Source: Pseudovirgaria hyperparasitica
Lineage: Eukaryota; Ascomycota; Dothideomycetes; Acrospermales; Acrospermaceae
Assembly: GCF_010093815.1 (NCBI RefSeq)
Contig: NW_022985554.1
Span: 1,148,999-1,212,998 of the forward strand
DNA: 64,000 nt
Direction of reading: 5' to 3'
A program made the position numbers and the translations under genes. Positions within the stretch are counted from its first letter, which is position 1, and the number at the start of each line of letters is the position of its first letter. Positions 1-11,100 of the stretch are shown piece by piece. Under the pieces are notes generated by a model that saw only the letters and a list, made by a program, of their open reading frames with translations, was not told the DNA's origin and searched no databases.

Positions 1-922
1 GCCCTGCTGGAAACATCCCGTGTGGCGACTAGGCTGGCCTTTGTCTTTGCCGCCTTGGTCTTCTTGCCGCCCTTCTCGGCGGCCTTTTCTTCGCGCATCT
101 TCTCGTTGCTCAGCGTCGTCAGTCCGGATGCAATCTTCTTGATCTGGTCGCTGGGCAGCTCCTTGGAAATGCCCTTGACAAACTCCTGCAAGAACAGGGC
201 GTATTGTGCTTTCTTGTAGTTGTTGGACAGTAAAGGTGTCAGCGTCTCGCGCAGCTTCGTGAACTGGTCCTTGGATGTCGGGTTGAACAGTGGCAGCGAC
301 GACAGGTCAATCGCAGACGTAGGGTCCGCCTTGTCATTGTTGATGACAACGGGCTTCACGGCCGAGCGACCAGCCGGCACGCCAATATCGCCAAACAGAT
401 CCAGTGCGTTGCTCAGATCAGCCTCCTTCTCCTGCCGGCGCATACGGGCGCGGCGCTCGGCCTCGTCTTCCTCCTCGCTCGACTCGTCCTCCTCCTCCAT
501 CATCTTCCGGCGTTGCTTCTCCTTGATGCGTTCCTCGACGCGCTGCGCCTTGGACTTGTGGTTTGCCTTTGCTTCCGCACCGGCTTTTGCTTTTGCCTCG
601 GCGGCCTTTTTTGCTTTTTCACGCTCTACTTCCGAGTCTTCGGCGGCGTCCCAGGAGTCGAGGACCTGACGTGTGGCGCATGGTTAGTGCATGTGTAAAA
701 GGGGGGAGGGCACGCGCTTTGGCCCCGGCAAGGAGACTTACATCATCGTCTTCCTCCTCGTCGTCAAACTTGCCGCGACGAGTCACGGCGATAAGGGGAG
801 GCGAGGATGGAGGTGTGGACTCAGACTCCTCGTCGTCTAGATGGGGCCTGTTAGTGACGTTGTGCGCGCGCGCGATGCGGCTTTTCAGGAGATGACGTAC
901 CCCAGTTCTTTGACGGCGCCAT
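1..922 (-). CDS. HCR1: Eukaryotic translation initiation factor 3 subunit J (eIF3j/Hcr1), 3' end missing
   Basis: Exons are 922-901, 836-742 and 665 to beyond the window start, with GTACGT and GTAAGT donors; phases match. The product begins MAPSKNWDDEE. It continues through an acidic D/E-rich segment, a KANHK-type lysine/alanine-rich stretch, then a helical part (LFGDIGVP, SLPLFNPTSKDQF, YALFLQEFVKGISKELPSDQIKKI) typical of eIF3j/HCR1. The C-terminal residues and stop lie outside the window. Family knowledge: eIF3j binds loosely to the 40S decoding centre, helps eIF3 recruitment and start-codon selection, and in yeast also helps 20S pre-rRNA processing and termination. It acts in the cytoplasm. 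The family assignment rests on overall sequence resemblance and order of segments. Nothing suggests decay. Confidence 0.88.
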
Positions 923-1732
923 ATTGGGTAGCGTGAGTGTTGTAGCAGGTGTGAGGGCCTGCTATTGGGGCGAGACGTAGAGTACGGTAGAGCGATGCAA
1001 AGACAAAAAACGGATTTTGGTATTGAGGCGTGCGGAAAGTGTGGGAGAGTGTGAGAGTGAGGTAAGTGTCGCGAAGTTGTTTCTAATTTAATGTTGGTGG
1101 GGAGTCAGGCATTCACCAGCCCAGCCCGACCAAAAGCCACCAGGACTCGCGCTAGAGCCCAGTCGACAGGCGTCGAATCGGCCGTCTCCGGAGTATATCG
1201 GCCTCCGCTGGCATGAAATTGATTAATTAATACATGCACCTCACGCAACAATAGTATTCCGCTCTTCACCTTTTGTTCATTGATGGTTCAAGGTATTGAT
1301 GGTTCAAGGTATTGATGGTTCAAGGTATTGATGGTTCAAGGTATTGATGGTTCAAGCCATTGATGGTTCAAGCCATTGATAGTTCAAGCCATTGATAGTT
1401 CAAGCCATTGATAGTTCAAGCCATTGATGGGTCAAGCCATTCTGGTCTTTGGTCTATTGTCGTTCTTATTCGCTATATCAAGAGTACTCAGTCATAGCGC
1501 TGCTCTTTGCAGATACTGCAGTCAAACGACATGTACTCATCTACGTAAAATGACTCAACACTCATTATGCCCTCTATAATTTTCCGACTGTACGCCCAGC
1601 ATTTCATGTGAAATGTACACTATTCTGCATCATCCATCTCCATGTCTCCATACTTCACTCATGTCCTGTCTCCATACCTCATGTCATGTCTCGTCTCATG
1701 TCATGTTCTGCTGTCCCATGCAATGGCAGACT
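923..1732. other. Intergenic region with minisatellite
   Basis: This stretch lies between the 5' end of the eIF3j gene and the 3' end of the sphingolipid methyltransferase gene. It should hold the eIF3j promoter next to 923 and the methyltransferase 3' UTR next to 1732. The only structured feature seen is the 16-bp tandem repeat at 1279-1438. No convincing ORF or RNA gene was found. Confidence 0.7.
1279..1438. repeat. 16-bp minisatellite, 10 copies
   Basis: Ten consecutive 16-bp units follow ATTGATGGTTCAAGGT, starting at 1279, 1295, 1311 and so on to 1423, with no indels. Units 1-4 end in AAGGT. Units 5-6 end in AAGCC. Units 7-9 add a G-to-A change (ATTGATAG) and unit 10 reads ATTGATGGG. The ordered blocks of variants indicate local duplication of neighbouring units by slippage or unequal exchange. 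The array is non-coding and lies about 360 bp from the eIF3j start codon. Confidence 0.95.
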
Positions 1733-3455
1733 TCAAGCCTTCTTTGACTTGGCTTGATGAGCGGCGAGAGCTCCAGACAGGTTGTACTGGCTCTCGATAC
1801 CCTCGACACGGTGGGTGGAGTTGATGTTCTTGACTAGTGTGATCTGGTAGCAAGTCGCAGATCCCTGGCGGGAGATGATGGTGGAGTAGGCAAGGAAGTA
1901 CTCCCAGATCTATTCGAAAGTAAGCAAAGTACTTAATCTCGCTGTGAAATAACTCACTCTGAACCAGCGCTTTCCATATTTGCCAATGACCTTGTCCTTG
2001 TTGCCCATCCAGTTCCTGTACCATCTCCATAGGGTGGCGGAGTAGTGCACACCAACAGTGTCAATGTGTTTGATCTCGAAACCAGCACCTTCGAGCTTGT
2101 CGACGAAGAAACCAAGAGGAGTAGAAGCGTCAGCACCAGGAAAGATGTACTTGTTCATGAAAAGACCCCAGATGAGATCCTCGTATTGCCATGGCTTGCG
2201 AAGACCAGCAATCTGAAGGAAGAAGACACCGTCATCGTCGAGCATGTCGTAGACTTGACGGAGGAAAGTACCAAAGTGGCGGACACCAACGTGCTCGGCC
2301 ATCTCCAAGCAGGTAATCTTCTTGTATCCGCCCTCAGGCAGAGGAATGTCACGGTAGTCCATGCACAGGATGCGGCTCTGGTCCTCAGGGATACCAGCTC
2401 TGCGCAGACCATTGTTTCCCCAGGCGGTCTGGTTGCGCCCAAGCGTGACACCAGTAGCATGAGCACCATAGTTTACGCTGGCGAACTTTGCAAGAGTGCC
2501 CCAGCCGCAGCCAATATCGAGCAGCTTCTCACCAGGTTTCAATCCAATCTTCTCGCAGACGATCCCAAGCTTGTTGTCCTGGAGCTCCTCGAGAGACTCT
2601 TCTTTGTTGATGTCAGAGATTATGCCAGAGGTATAAATCATACGAGGGCCAAGGAACCAGCCGTAAAAGTCATCACCTCGATCGTAATGGTCACGGACCT
2701 GCTCCTCGTCTGCAGAATGTTAGTGCTGGCACGAGCACGACGGACAGGTAACAGCTTACCTTGAGAACGAGTGTGCATAATGACTTCTGGCATCATTCCA
2801 GTAAGGAAGAACCAAAACAGGCTCAGAGTGAACCTAAAGTTGGCCCAGTCGTGTCGGTACTCCATAGCCTCCAAGCAGTCACCCTTGAAATCGACCTTGC
2901 CGTCAAAGTACATTTCATGAAACGTTTCCATGGGAATGGTCTTGCGGCCAAAGTACTTTTCCCTGTCCTCTTGCTCATGAAACTGTAGGTAGTGTTCCAC
3001 AGGCTTGCCTGGATAGCGAGCCTTCTCGTTGACTCTGGGAGAGAACGATGACAATAATGTCCAGAAGGCCATGAGGATTGGGATCGCGAAGAGGACTGCG
3101 AGGAAAATCCATGTCTTTAGTCCACCACCGAGCTTCCACGAACAGTAAAGAGGAATGCCTCCAAGCAAAGAGAAGAGGACGTAATTGTTGAAACTTTCGG
3201 CACCCGGCCCGTCGGCTGGAAGAGGTGCATTTTTGATCGCAGGATACTAGAAGAAATCATCAATGTCAGAAATGTTCAATTGGCCTCTCAATTGCAAGTG
3301 TGGCAGCTAGAGGGCTTCGCGCAGTGGGGAGCTCAAGTACTCACGGCTGTAGTGCGAACACCAAATTCCTTCGACTCAGGAGCTGGGGGTTCGGTAACAG
3401 GGGTTTCAATCCACTCAAAGGACTCCTCCGAGATGGCCTTACTTGGGTCCGACAT
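1733..3455 (-). CDS. Sphingolipid C9-methyltransferase
   Basis: Exons are 3455-3345, 3246-2760, 2709-1958 and 1909-1733, with phases that join cleanly to give about 508 residues. The N-terminal 37 residues are polar. Two hydrophobic segments follow at about 58-105. The cyclopropane-fatty-acid-synthase-like SAM-dependent domain comes next: DHYDRGDDFY near 206, the SAM-binding glycine motif LLDIGCGWG near 263, then CLEMAEHVGVRHF. Family knowledge: fungal enzymes of this type methylate C9 of the delta-8-unsaturated sphingoid base of glucosylceramide, in ER-derived membranes; in several fungi they matter for hyphal growth and defensin sensitivity. The two N-terminal membrane segments separate it from bacterial CFA synthases, which are soluble. 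Many fungi carry two paralogues, and which one this is cannot be told. No damage is visible. Confidence 0.92.
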
Positions 3456-3627
3456 TTTTGAAGTAAGGTGTTGAGGAGTTGAAGCAGACGGGAAATTTTA
3501 GGGGTTGAGAAAAAGTCGGTGGGGAGCTTCGTGGTCGCCAAGCAAGCGTCAGGCCGGGCACGACTGATTTCGACAACGTCCGCGTTCAACTTTATGCATG
3601 TGAAACAAAGCCGCTGTACGCCGTTGT

Positions 3628-4656
3628 CTATGTAGTATTATCTGGCCTGAGATTGTGAATGACAGCCTTTTGCATGTCATCTGTCACTCCGACGGACGTG
3701 AGATAGCTCTGTATACCACCATACCGATCTTGGATATGTTTGTCGACTTTCGAAACCATACCTGGCGCACAACGACCAAAATCATCACCGAGTCCGATGG
3801 ACCGAATCTCTTTCAATCTTTCTTCACGTCCAGAGACGAGCTCGCCGTCGGTAAGCATGTAGTCATAATTGATGGCGTCGACAGGCACTCCGAGCAACAA
3901 AAGACACAACATAATAGTCAGACCTGTCCGATCTTTGCCTTGGGTACAGTGCAAGACTATTGGGTAATTTGCTGGCTCAGCCAGCACTGAGAATACCTGC
4001 TTCACTTCAAGACCGCACGCATCAATCGAGTCAATGGCAAGTCCTTCGATGCCCCGCTCTTGCATGACGTTCGTTGCGATGATGCTGATTGCGTCTTTGC
4101 GGTACCCCATGGCCATGAAGGCGATTAGCTTGCCGAAATTCCACCACGATAGCTTGCTCATTAGGGATTTGGAGAAAGCCCAACCATTAAAGTTAATCTC
4201 GTGATAAGTCACGGCTGGGATCTTTAGTGGGCTGGCGACATCGTCGTTTGTTTGCAGTGCCAATTCGGAGCTCTGTATTTTCGCATTGCGCTTCTGTGCC
4301 TGCTCGATATGCTCGGTCCTGCACAGTCATAAGAATGGGAGGCTATGAAGATGGTCGCCCATACTTTGTTCTCAGGTCGACGATAGTCTGGATACCAAAG
4401 TCCACCAAGAGTCTCTGTCTATCTCTGATGGTGCATTCATCTATGGAGGATTAGACTCAGATTTCGAACGATAGCATTGCTTCAAGGCACACCAGGGCTT
4501 GCACTTCTGTATAGCCTTTTTGATATCACATATCTGCAACGCATCAGTCTCGGGCACACGAGACGCGACACTCCCAACTCACTCCCGACCGGTGAAGTCG
4601 TTCACGGTCTGGCCAGCGTCCCGAAAGTTGAGGATAGATGGTAAAGGACTTGGCAT
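3628..4656 (-). CDS. Tyrosine/dual-specificity phosphatase (Y_phosphatase3 type)
   Basis: Exons are 4656-4583, 4533-4493 (41 nt), 4440-4365 and 4318-3628, giving 293 residues. The start ATG at 4656 leads straight into the family signature ILNFRDAGQTVND. Exon 2 supplies RLYRSASP and exon 3 supplies IQTIVDLRT, the order seen in this family. The catalytic P-loop HCTQGKDRTG lies at about 187-196, with nucleophile Cys188 and Arg194 in CX5R spacing. A C-terminal segment with SIGLGDDFG and YGGIQSYL is also usual. Family knowledge: cysteine-based phosphatases that act on phosphotyrosine, or in some members on phosphoinositides. The substrate here is unknown. The 41-nt exon is easily missed by gene finders; without it the catalytic half would seem to lack its N-terminus. 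Confidence 0.85.
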
Positions 4657-5111
4657 CCTCAATGAATGGCCTTATTTTGAGGAGGGCACTGGATTGCTGA
4701 CTCTGAATTGGCTGCAGCACTTGTTCGCCGCTCAAGCATACAGACAAGTGACGGTATATCGGAACAATTATGATGACATATGTCGAAGAAACCAGGCCAG
4801 GATTGCTTGTAGGCCTGAGGCATACATAGACTGCCAAATCTGGCAGAGTCCAAACGCTCCAGTCGCTCGTTTTGTACCCGCATTAAACGTCAGCTGTGCA
4901 CGATAACTGTAGCCATTACATGGATGTATTTCCTATCCATCCCTAACCATCAACACGCAATGTCACGAGCAACAGGTATACACGCTGTCGGCCTCACCAT
5001 TATTCAAAATTGGTAATGGTCAAAAACAACCCCTGTATTCGTCATTTCTCCAGAACGCTGTCCATTTCAAAGCCATATTGAAGCAGTATCAAAGCAGTCA
5101 GGATCGACCGC
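4657..5111. other. Intergenic, no feature seen
   Basis: This 455-nt gap lies between the phosphatase start codon and the first readable codon of the decayed kinase. It should contain the phosphatase promoter and whatever remains of the kinase 5' region. No ORF, repeat or RNA gene could be supported. Confidence 0.6.
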
Positions 5112-6400
5112 TTGCAGTTGTTTGAGGAGGAGCGACTTCCCTGGTATCGCGCGGACCAATTCTATCCCGTGCATACAGGAGAGACATTCTTCTCCAAGTA
5201 CAAGGTTGTGGGCAAGCTTGGATACGGTCCTACTGTTTGGCTCTGCCGAGATATGAGGTCAAGAGATGTGTCTAGGGGCATTCCATTCAGTTTAGACCTA
5301 GATAGCTGACTAATACAGCAGAGATTCTGGCTTTGTAGCTCTTAAAGTCTGTACCCGGGATAATATTGGGTCTTTGCGAAATGATCGAGACCTGAAAATT
5401 TACGAGCATGTCAGTTCACTCAACTCACCATATGGTGGCCAAGCATATATTCGCGGTCTTTTAGAGACATTCGAAATCGACGGTCCAGCTGGAAAAGCAC
5501 TCATGTCTCATTCAGCCTCCAATGCATATGACTATCCGGGAGCTTCAGTGCTGCAATCCATCGAAGCGGCTTAACGAGCAGATTTTAAACTGGACTCTTT
5601 TCAACCTGCTTAGGGGGCTCACTTTCCTTCACGATGAAGTGAGAGTGGTTCACACCGGCGGATTTGTATACACTACATGCCTTGAGCATTGCATTGACTT
5701 CCTCGTAACAGACAATAATCCCTCGAACATCATACTAAGCATTGAGGATGAATCTCTACTCCCAGAATTCGAACGAGCGGAAGCCGAAGAACCATCACCA
5801 ATGAAAGTGATCGATGAATTTCGGACGATCTATGGTTCTCGAAGATTTAGTCTTCCGAAAGACTCACGTTGGGGCCAGCCGGTCCTGTGTGACTTTGAAG
5901 AAGCGCGGATTGGCCAGACCCATAAGGGTCTGATTTAGCCTGAGCTGTACCAGGCCCCGGAAGTTTTGTTCAATATGGAATGGAGTTGTAGTGTTGACAT
6001 CTGGAATCTAGCTGTTTTGGTAGGTCTTCAAACCCTATTAATAATCGCTCAATATAGATTCTACTAACTCGTCCCTCCCAGATATGGGATCTATTTGAGG
6101 TCCAACACCTGTTACATACTCTTGATGAAGCTCAAAGACGTGTCGGCAACACACCATGTTGCTGCGATGCTGGGGTACCTTGGAAGCCCCCCTTTCCAGT
6201 ATCTCGGTCGGAGCGAAGTCACAAATAATGTCTTTGATGAGAAAGGTCAGTGCGTTCCCAAATGAACTCTGTCCAGCTTGCTCATGATCATGATCCAGGT
6301 CACTGGAAAGGTGCGGGAGATGTCACAGTGCCAGAAATGTCTCTTGAGCGAGCTGAGATTATCTTGGAAGTGAATAGAAAAGGCAGTAATGCACATGCAA
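5112..6400 (+). pseudogene. SRPK-like serine/threonine kinase, decayed
   Basis: Kinase segments appear in the right order but in different frames: LPWYRADQFYPV, the glycine loop GKLGYG near 5216, VALKVC near 5340, MHMTIREL near 5523, VVHT near 5650, DNNPSNI near 5710, and VLCDFEEARIG near 5885. After these come PELYQAPEVLF, VDIWNLAVL, IWDLFE and GHWKGAG. These match fungal SRPK-type kinases. Breaks: no in-frame ATG upstream of 5112; an apparent extra A in the A-run at 5493-5496 shifts the frame; a TAG at 5936-5938 sits where a Gln codon fits; another frame change falls near 6120-6150. The intron after VVHT lacks a clear GT donor. SRPK enzymes phosphorylate RS-domain splicing factors, but this copy cannot make a full kinase. 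It is probably a dead member of the expanded SRPK-like families of Pezizomycotina. Confidence 0.85.
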
Positions 6401-7545
6401 CGCAGACGCGTATCTGCATGCACGTCATCCTACACACATGATACAGTACACATATACACATCCCACACAAACTCACTCATATCCATGTGAGGTCGATGTT
6501 CAAATGAGTACCAGAAGAGAGACGGCGGGCTGCCGAACTTCTCACCGACCCCTGGTTGGAAGGGGCTATTCCTTGAATGTAGACCCGACAGCGGTCAACT
6601 CAATCTCATCCTGTTTCTCGGATTTAACTACGCTGTTATTGGTGTTCTCTTCTAGAAGCCGACGAAGATGGAGGTCCCATTTTAACAACCCGGAAAAGTC
6701 ACAATGGCTCCGCAATATCATATAAGATGCTGTCGCCGCAGCACAACGGCTTCTACCTTATACAGCTCCACAGCAAACATGTAGCAGACCAATGCGATGT
6801 GTTGGGAAACGAGATCTATTGCTTGCCTCGCCGATCATGGTAATATCGATTGCCTTCATTTATGGCTAGTAACAGTCCACGCTAAAGCCTAAATCAAGCA
6901 AGAAGTGTTCCAGCTTCAGCAAGGCCACGAAAATAGCGATCTCAAAGGACCGACATCGTGTGTATCAGCTGTGGAGGCTCGGAATTTGGGAAGCCACAGG
7001 AGTGACAGGACTGAGGAAGAGTTGTAAACAGTTTAGTATATAACAATGCAGACCTATTGAGTAGCTCCAGTCTATCTGCCAGATTGCAAGCTACGGACGT
7101 CGACGAAGTATGGACCGACTGGGATGGCTGTTATTATACAGACGCTCATGAGCGCCAACTGCGAGAAAAGGTGACTCAGCATCTGATGGGTTCGCCTATG
7201 TTGTTGGTACGACGAGATGTTGTGTCCGATCACCTAAGTACGTTATAGGTGTAGCCCCAGAAGTCCAGACTTGGCGGCCACTAAGGCTACGTCATACGTC
7301 ATCGCCCATCAGAATAGCCGCTACCTAAGGTTCTACCTAATACCTCTGCTGCGTCTGCTGCATCTGCTGAAACCCTCTTCTCCCTTCCCGTCTACATCTT
7401 CTGGCTGCATCGTTCGCATCAATCCCTGCTTTTTTTGTCGCCGGCTTTGCGCTATAGCTATCAGTATTCTACTGCAGAGTTGCTTCAATAGCCGTGCTAC
7501 CTTTACAAGGATCCCCAATCCAGGTACCTGGCTTAGCTCCACACC
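6401..7545. other. Intergenic with coding-like debris
   Basis: This stretch follows the kinase relic and precedes EIS1. It includes short coding-like pieces at 6592-6843 (listed separately). A further open stretch on the + strand around 7060-7248 reads VDEVWTDWDGCYYTDAHERQL but has no ATG start and no recognised family. The last 250 nt before 7546 are pyrimidine-rich and probably the EIS1 promoter and 5' leader. Confidence 0.5.
6592..6843 (+). pseudogene. Unidentified coding-like remnant
   Basis: Two adjacent stretches in different frames read like protein. One runs from 6592 (GQLNLILFLGFNYAVIGVLF, ends TAG). The second runs from about 6657 to the TAA at 6841-6843 and includes EADEDGGPIL, GFYLIQLHSKHVADQCD and LGNEIYCLP. 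Neither has its own start codon, and the change of frame falls at the end of the first. No family was recognised. It may be a piece of a second dead gene beside the kinase relic. The call rests on codon texture only. Confidence 0.3.
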
Positions 7546-10188
7546 ATGACGAGTGACGGGGCACTTCCAGTTGCTCGACCACTGAGCCATGCTTCACTTC
7601 AAAGCAATACCACTACCTCTCACTCTATAACATGTCCTGATCCTAGTGCTCATGCCGCCCTTGAGAGGCAAGCCAGGCTTCAAGAGACTGCTTCTGTTGC
7701 TGCGCTACTCGTTACAAGGGACCGGAAAGAATCCAACCCAAACCCGGACGTCAAGCTGTCATCAGCCAGTATGTTATCACTACGTTCTCTCGTACTGCGC
7801 ATCGGAGCTGACTCTTGATTCTAGGCGCTGCAGCCAGCTTAAAGTACGCAAAGCCTCAAGATCTGCCAGCTTTTCCAGTTGTTGGTGTTGTAGACGCCTC
7901 AGCTTCCGCTAGTAAGGCGGCCTTGCTTGCAAACGCAAACCCAACTGAAGTAAACTGGTGGAAACCTGAACAGTCAGAAGCCGCCAGTAAGGCTGCATTG
8001 CTTGCGCACGATCACAAGATGGCGCCGATGTGGCAGCCAGAAGCTAGTGCTGCTGGCTCCAAAGCTGCTCTTCTCGCTCACCGCGATGGCCCAAAATTGG
8101 ATTTATGGCAACCATATGCGAGTCCCGCGGGGAATTCTGCGGCCGGCGCAGCGTTGAGAAAATGCACCAGCAGTCCCGCACCACCTCCAGCAGACTCTGT
8201 TGCTGACGACCGACGGCGAAAGGCTCTGATGGCTGCAAGGGGCGCATACTCCGGCAGCCAGCGACGGCGATCGGGTTCTACGCCAACACTGCCTACGTAT
8301 CCTGACTCCGCAAACTCGGCACACAATGCGCTGAGTGCCGCTACCATTGTTCACCGTAATTCAACAAGGCTTGCCAATTCACCGCTTGCCACCACGCAAG
8401 GGCCCTCTAAAGGAGCACTGAACGCCGCTCGTGTACAAAACATTGGTAAAAACGTAGATAGAGAGATGTTTGGTTCAGCTCCACCGTTCGTTCTTGAGGC
8501 CGAAGAAAAGAAGCGCACCGACGCTCTCCGCGCCTCCGCTATTTCCATGGCACAAGGAATGTATACATTGGCCGAAGACCGTAGACACAAACAGGAAGCC
8601 TTGGACTCTCAACGAAGCACAGGGTTAGCCGCAGCCACCAGCGTGCATGGACGTAGCCAGTCGACATCTTCGCAAGATATTAGACAGCAAGCGCTTCAGT
8701 ATATTCACATTCAAGACGCTGCACAAAAGCTAGCCGCGGAACGGCTATCAAAAATAAAGGTGGATGATAGTGCTGCCTATCGAGACTACTATGGATATGG
8801 AAAACCAGCGCCCCGCTCGCGTCTCTCCGTCCGCAGGCCCAACCGGCGACGTGCCTCCAGCGAGGGCGCTGCCAATGATGATTCTTCCGATGAAGAGCAA
8901 TCTCGTAGAATACGCAACCAGATGTCCATATTCAACAACCAGGTCCAACAAGTCGACTCCCGAAAACGCCAAAAAGACAGGGAAGCAGTGTTGGCCGCTG
9001 CTGAAAAGAAGGTTCACGCGCAGATGCATTCTATGGATGAGAGGGTTTTCAATGCTACTGGAAAGATGTCCCAATCAATGATCGACGAATGGGATGCAAA
9101 GGCGCGTGCCAAGGCAACAGCGGAGAGCCAGTCTCGGATGGAGAACCATGGCAAAGTTGACATTGGAGGTGGACGATTCATGGACCAATCTGAGATCGAT
9201 GCCATTGCGTCAAGTAGGATGCAACCTACGCTTGATGACATCAATGATCAAGCCGAGAGGCGCAGGGCTCGTGACGAGGAGATTCGATTGGACATTGAAC
9301 AGAAAAGACGCGAGTTGAATAGAGAGAAAGAACGTGAGGCCGAGCTCAAGGCCGAAGAAAAGCGTCTCAAAGGTATGTAACTCCAATTCACAGTTAGTGC
9401 ATTGACCTAAGTCCCCTATAGACGAGGACAAACGTCGTTCCAAGCTTCAGAAGCAAGAAGAGAAAGAATTCGCGAAAGCCGAAAAGGAAGCCGAAAAGGC
9501 CCGCAAAGCAGAAGAGAAACGTCTCTCAAAGCACGAAAAGCAACAGTCTAAAGAAGCTTCTAAACCCACCATCGCGACTACTACCACGCCCGAGCCCACC
9601 GAAGCCCGCGCAAGCAGCATTTCCACTGCAGATCCCCCTTTCGTCGACGCCTCGTCTACTGCAGCCCGCGACTCCATTGCCACCGACCCTACAACGCTCG
9701 CCAGCGTCGAGCCTCGTCCAGAAGATCCAACAAGCCCCACCAGTCCGACCAAGTCCGATGGCGGCCTTCGCAGATTGATCACGAAGCTAAAGCGTCGCTC
9801 GAAACACACGCCTTCAGCTTCCAACGATGCTGTCCCCACTTCGCCCGCAAAGGCATCCTCGTTCGTGGGCGGCGCTGCTCTCACTGGCGCTAAATCACCC
9901 GACGATACTGCCACCGCAGATAAGGACAAAAATAGAGCCATCGACGAACCTGCACGCGGTCGCTCGCCATCAATCTCCAGCCTCAGTTCCTCGGATCAAG
10001 GCGAGTCATCAGTATCTGTAAAGAAGCCCGTGCGCGAACTTTCTGATGACGAGAGCGACGAGGACAGGGACAAAGTAGACTCGAGCCTTGTTCCGCCGCC
10101 GAAGTTCAAAGAGGATAATATTGGCACAGGGGCGATCCGGAAAAGTGGCAGTCCCGTCCGGGGGACTATCTTCAAGGAGGAGTTTTGA
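7546..10188 (+). CDS. EIS1: Eisosome protein 1 (EIS1-like)
   Basis: Exons are 7546-7768, 7825-9372 and 9422-10188, with matching phases, giving 845 residues. The EIS1 family hallmark is the repeated ASKAALLAH / SKAALLA motif near residues 100-165, with W(K/Q)P spacers (NWWKPEQ, MWQPEAS, LWQPYAS). After it come DRRRKALMAARGAYS and long charged helices with coiled-coil character (DERVFNATGKMSQSMIDEWDAKA; EEIRLDIEQKRRELNREKE; EEKEFAKAEKEAEK). The C-terminal 250 residues are S/T/P-rich and look disordered. Family knowledge: EIS1 is a component of eisosomes, the cortical plasma-membrane furrow complexes organised by Pil1/Lsp1, and helps their assembly. The ATG at 7546 was chosen because it opens exon 1 with a proper GTATGT donor after 74 codons. 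No damage seen. Confidence 0.9.
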
Positions 10189-10659
10189 GATGTTAATAAT
10201 GATTCGTGCACACTTGCAGAAAAGAGGATGATATATCAGTCGATTGGGAGCTTATGGGTGGCAAGGGAGGGATATGAGAAATGTGTGCGTGGAAAACGAA
10301 GGGTTAATTATTCCCTTGGGATCTCCTAACATTGTCGTCGTCGTTTCTGTTTCTATTATAATGTCGCGTACGATGTTTTACCCGTGTGTTTTTCTGGGTC
10401 TCTTTTATCACTTCCCGCGTATACCTTTTTATACTGACGCTGACGATCTTCAAATCAATGAATGACGGATGGATGGATATATCTTTTTATCTTTCGAATC
10501 AAACCCCCCCAAAAAATAACACACATATATAATACAGTTCGCATAGGAGCGAGAGGTGAACAAGGCAAGGTGAGAAAAGGAGAAGGTAGTCAGAAACATA
10601 CACACATATATATAGCTAATTTGTAGTACGTCAGGTTCTGAATAAGTTGAATGAAGAAC

Positions 10660-10732
<73 letters not shown>

Positions 10733-11100
10733 TAATTTGGCTGCTTACAATACTACAATTCTGGATGTCCTGTATATTTGCTCGTTGGCTTGCTTTTTCG
10801 ATTGTTTGATTGATAGTGTATGCAAGAACGATGAGATGCCTTTTTATTCGGCCTGTACAAGCATCCAAGCCCAGCCATTTCATCTAGACATGAGAGGTGG
10901 AGGAAGAGACATGAAAGAGATACACATAATGCTGATGAACGCAGCGTTTGTTGGTAAAGCAGACAGACAAACAACCAGGAGAAGAACCTTTGCAATCCAG
11001 TTCAGTTCAGCCCAAACCCAAATCGTATGCAAAATAGAAGGCGCCATACACCATCTCCTGTGGAGCTCGTCACATCCTCCTCCTCACTTCCCCAGTCCTC
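10189..11100. other. Convergent 3' region with microsatellites
   Basis: This gap lies between the convergent 3' ends of EIS1 and the STE20-like kinase and so should hold two 3' UTRs. It contains the long (GT)n(GA)n microsatellite at 10662-10732 and several ATATAT/ACACAT tracts. Open frames running through the microsatellite (poly-Val/Cys or poly-His/Thr) are artefacts of the repeat. Confidence 0.7.
10662..10732. repeat. Compound microsatellite (GT)n(GA)9
   Basis: An uninterrupted TG/GT dinucleotide run occupies about 10662-10714 (roughly 26 units). It passes directly into nine GA units at 10715-10732. The run is non-coding, between two convergent genes, and is long enough to be length-polymorphic between isolates. 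Confidence 0.95.

Noticed and set aside
1279-1438. CRISPR-like array
   Set aside because: Units are head-to-tail 16-mers without spacers, in a eukaryotic genome. This is a minisatellite.
7562-7585. tRNA A-box-like sequence (TGGCTCAGTGGTCGAGC on the minus strand)
   Set aside because: No matching B box (GGTTCGAxxCC) or cloverleaf partner at the right distance, and it lies inside the EIS1 first exon.
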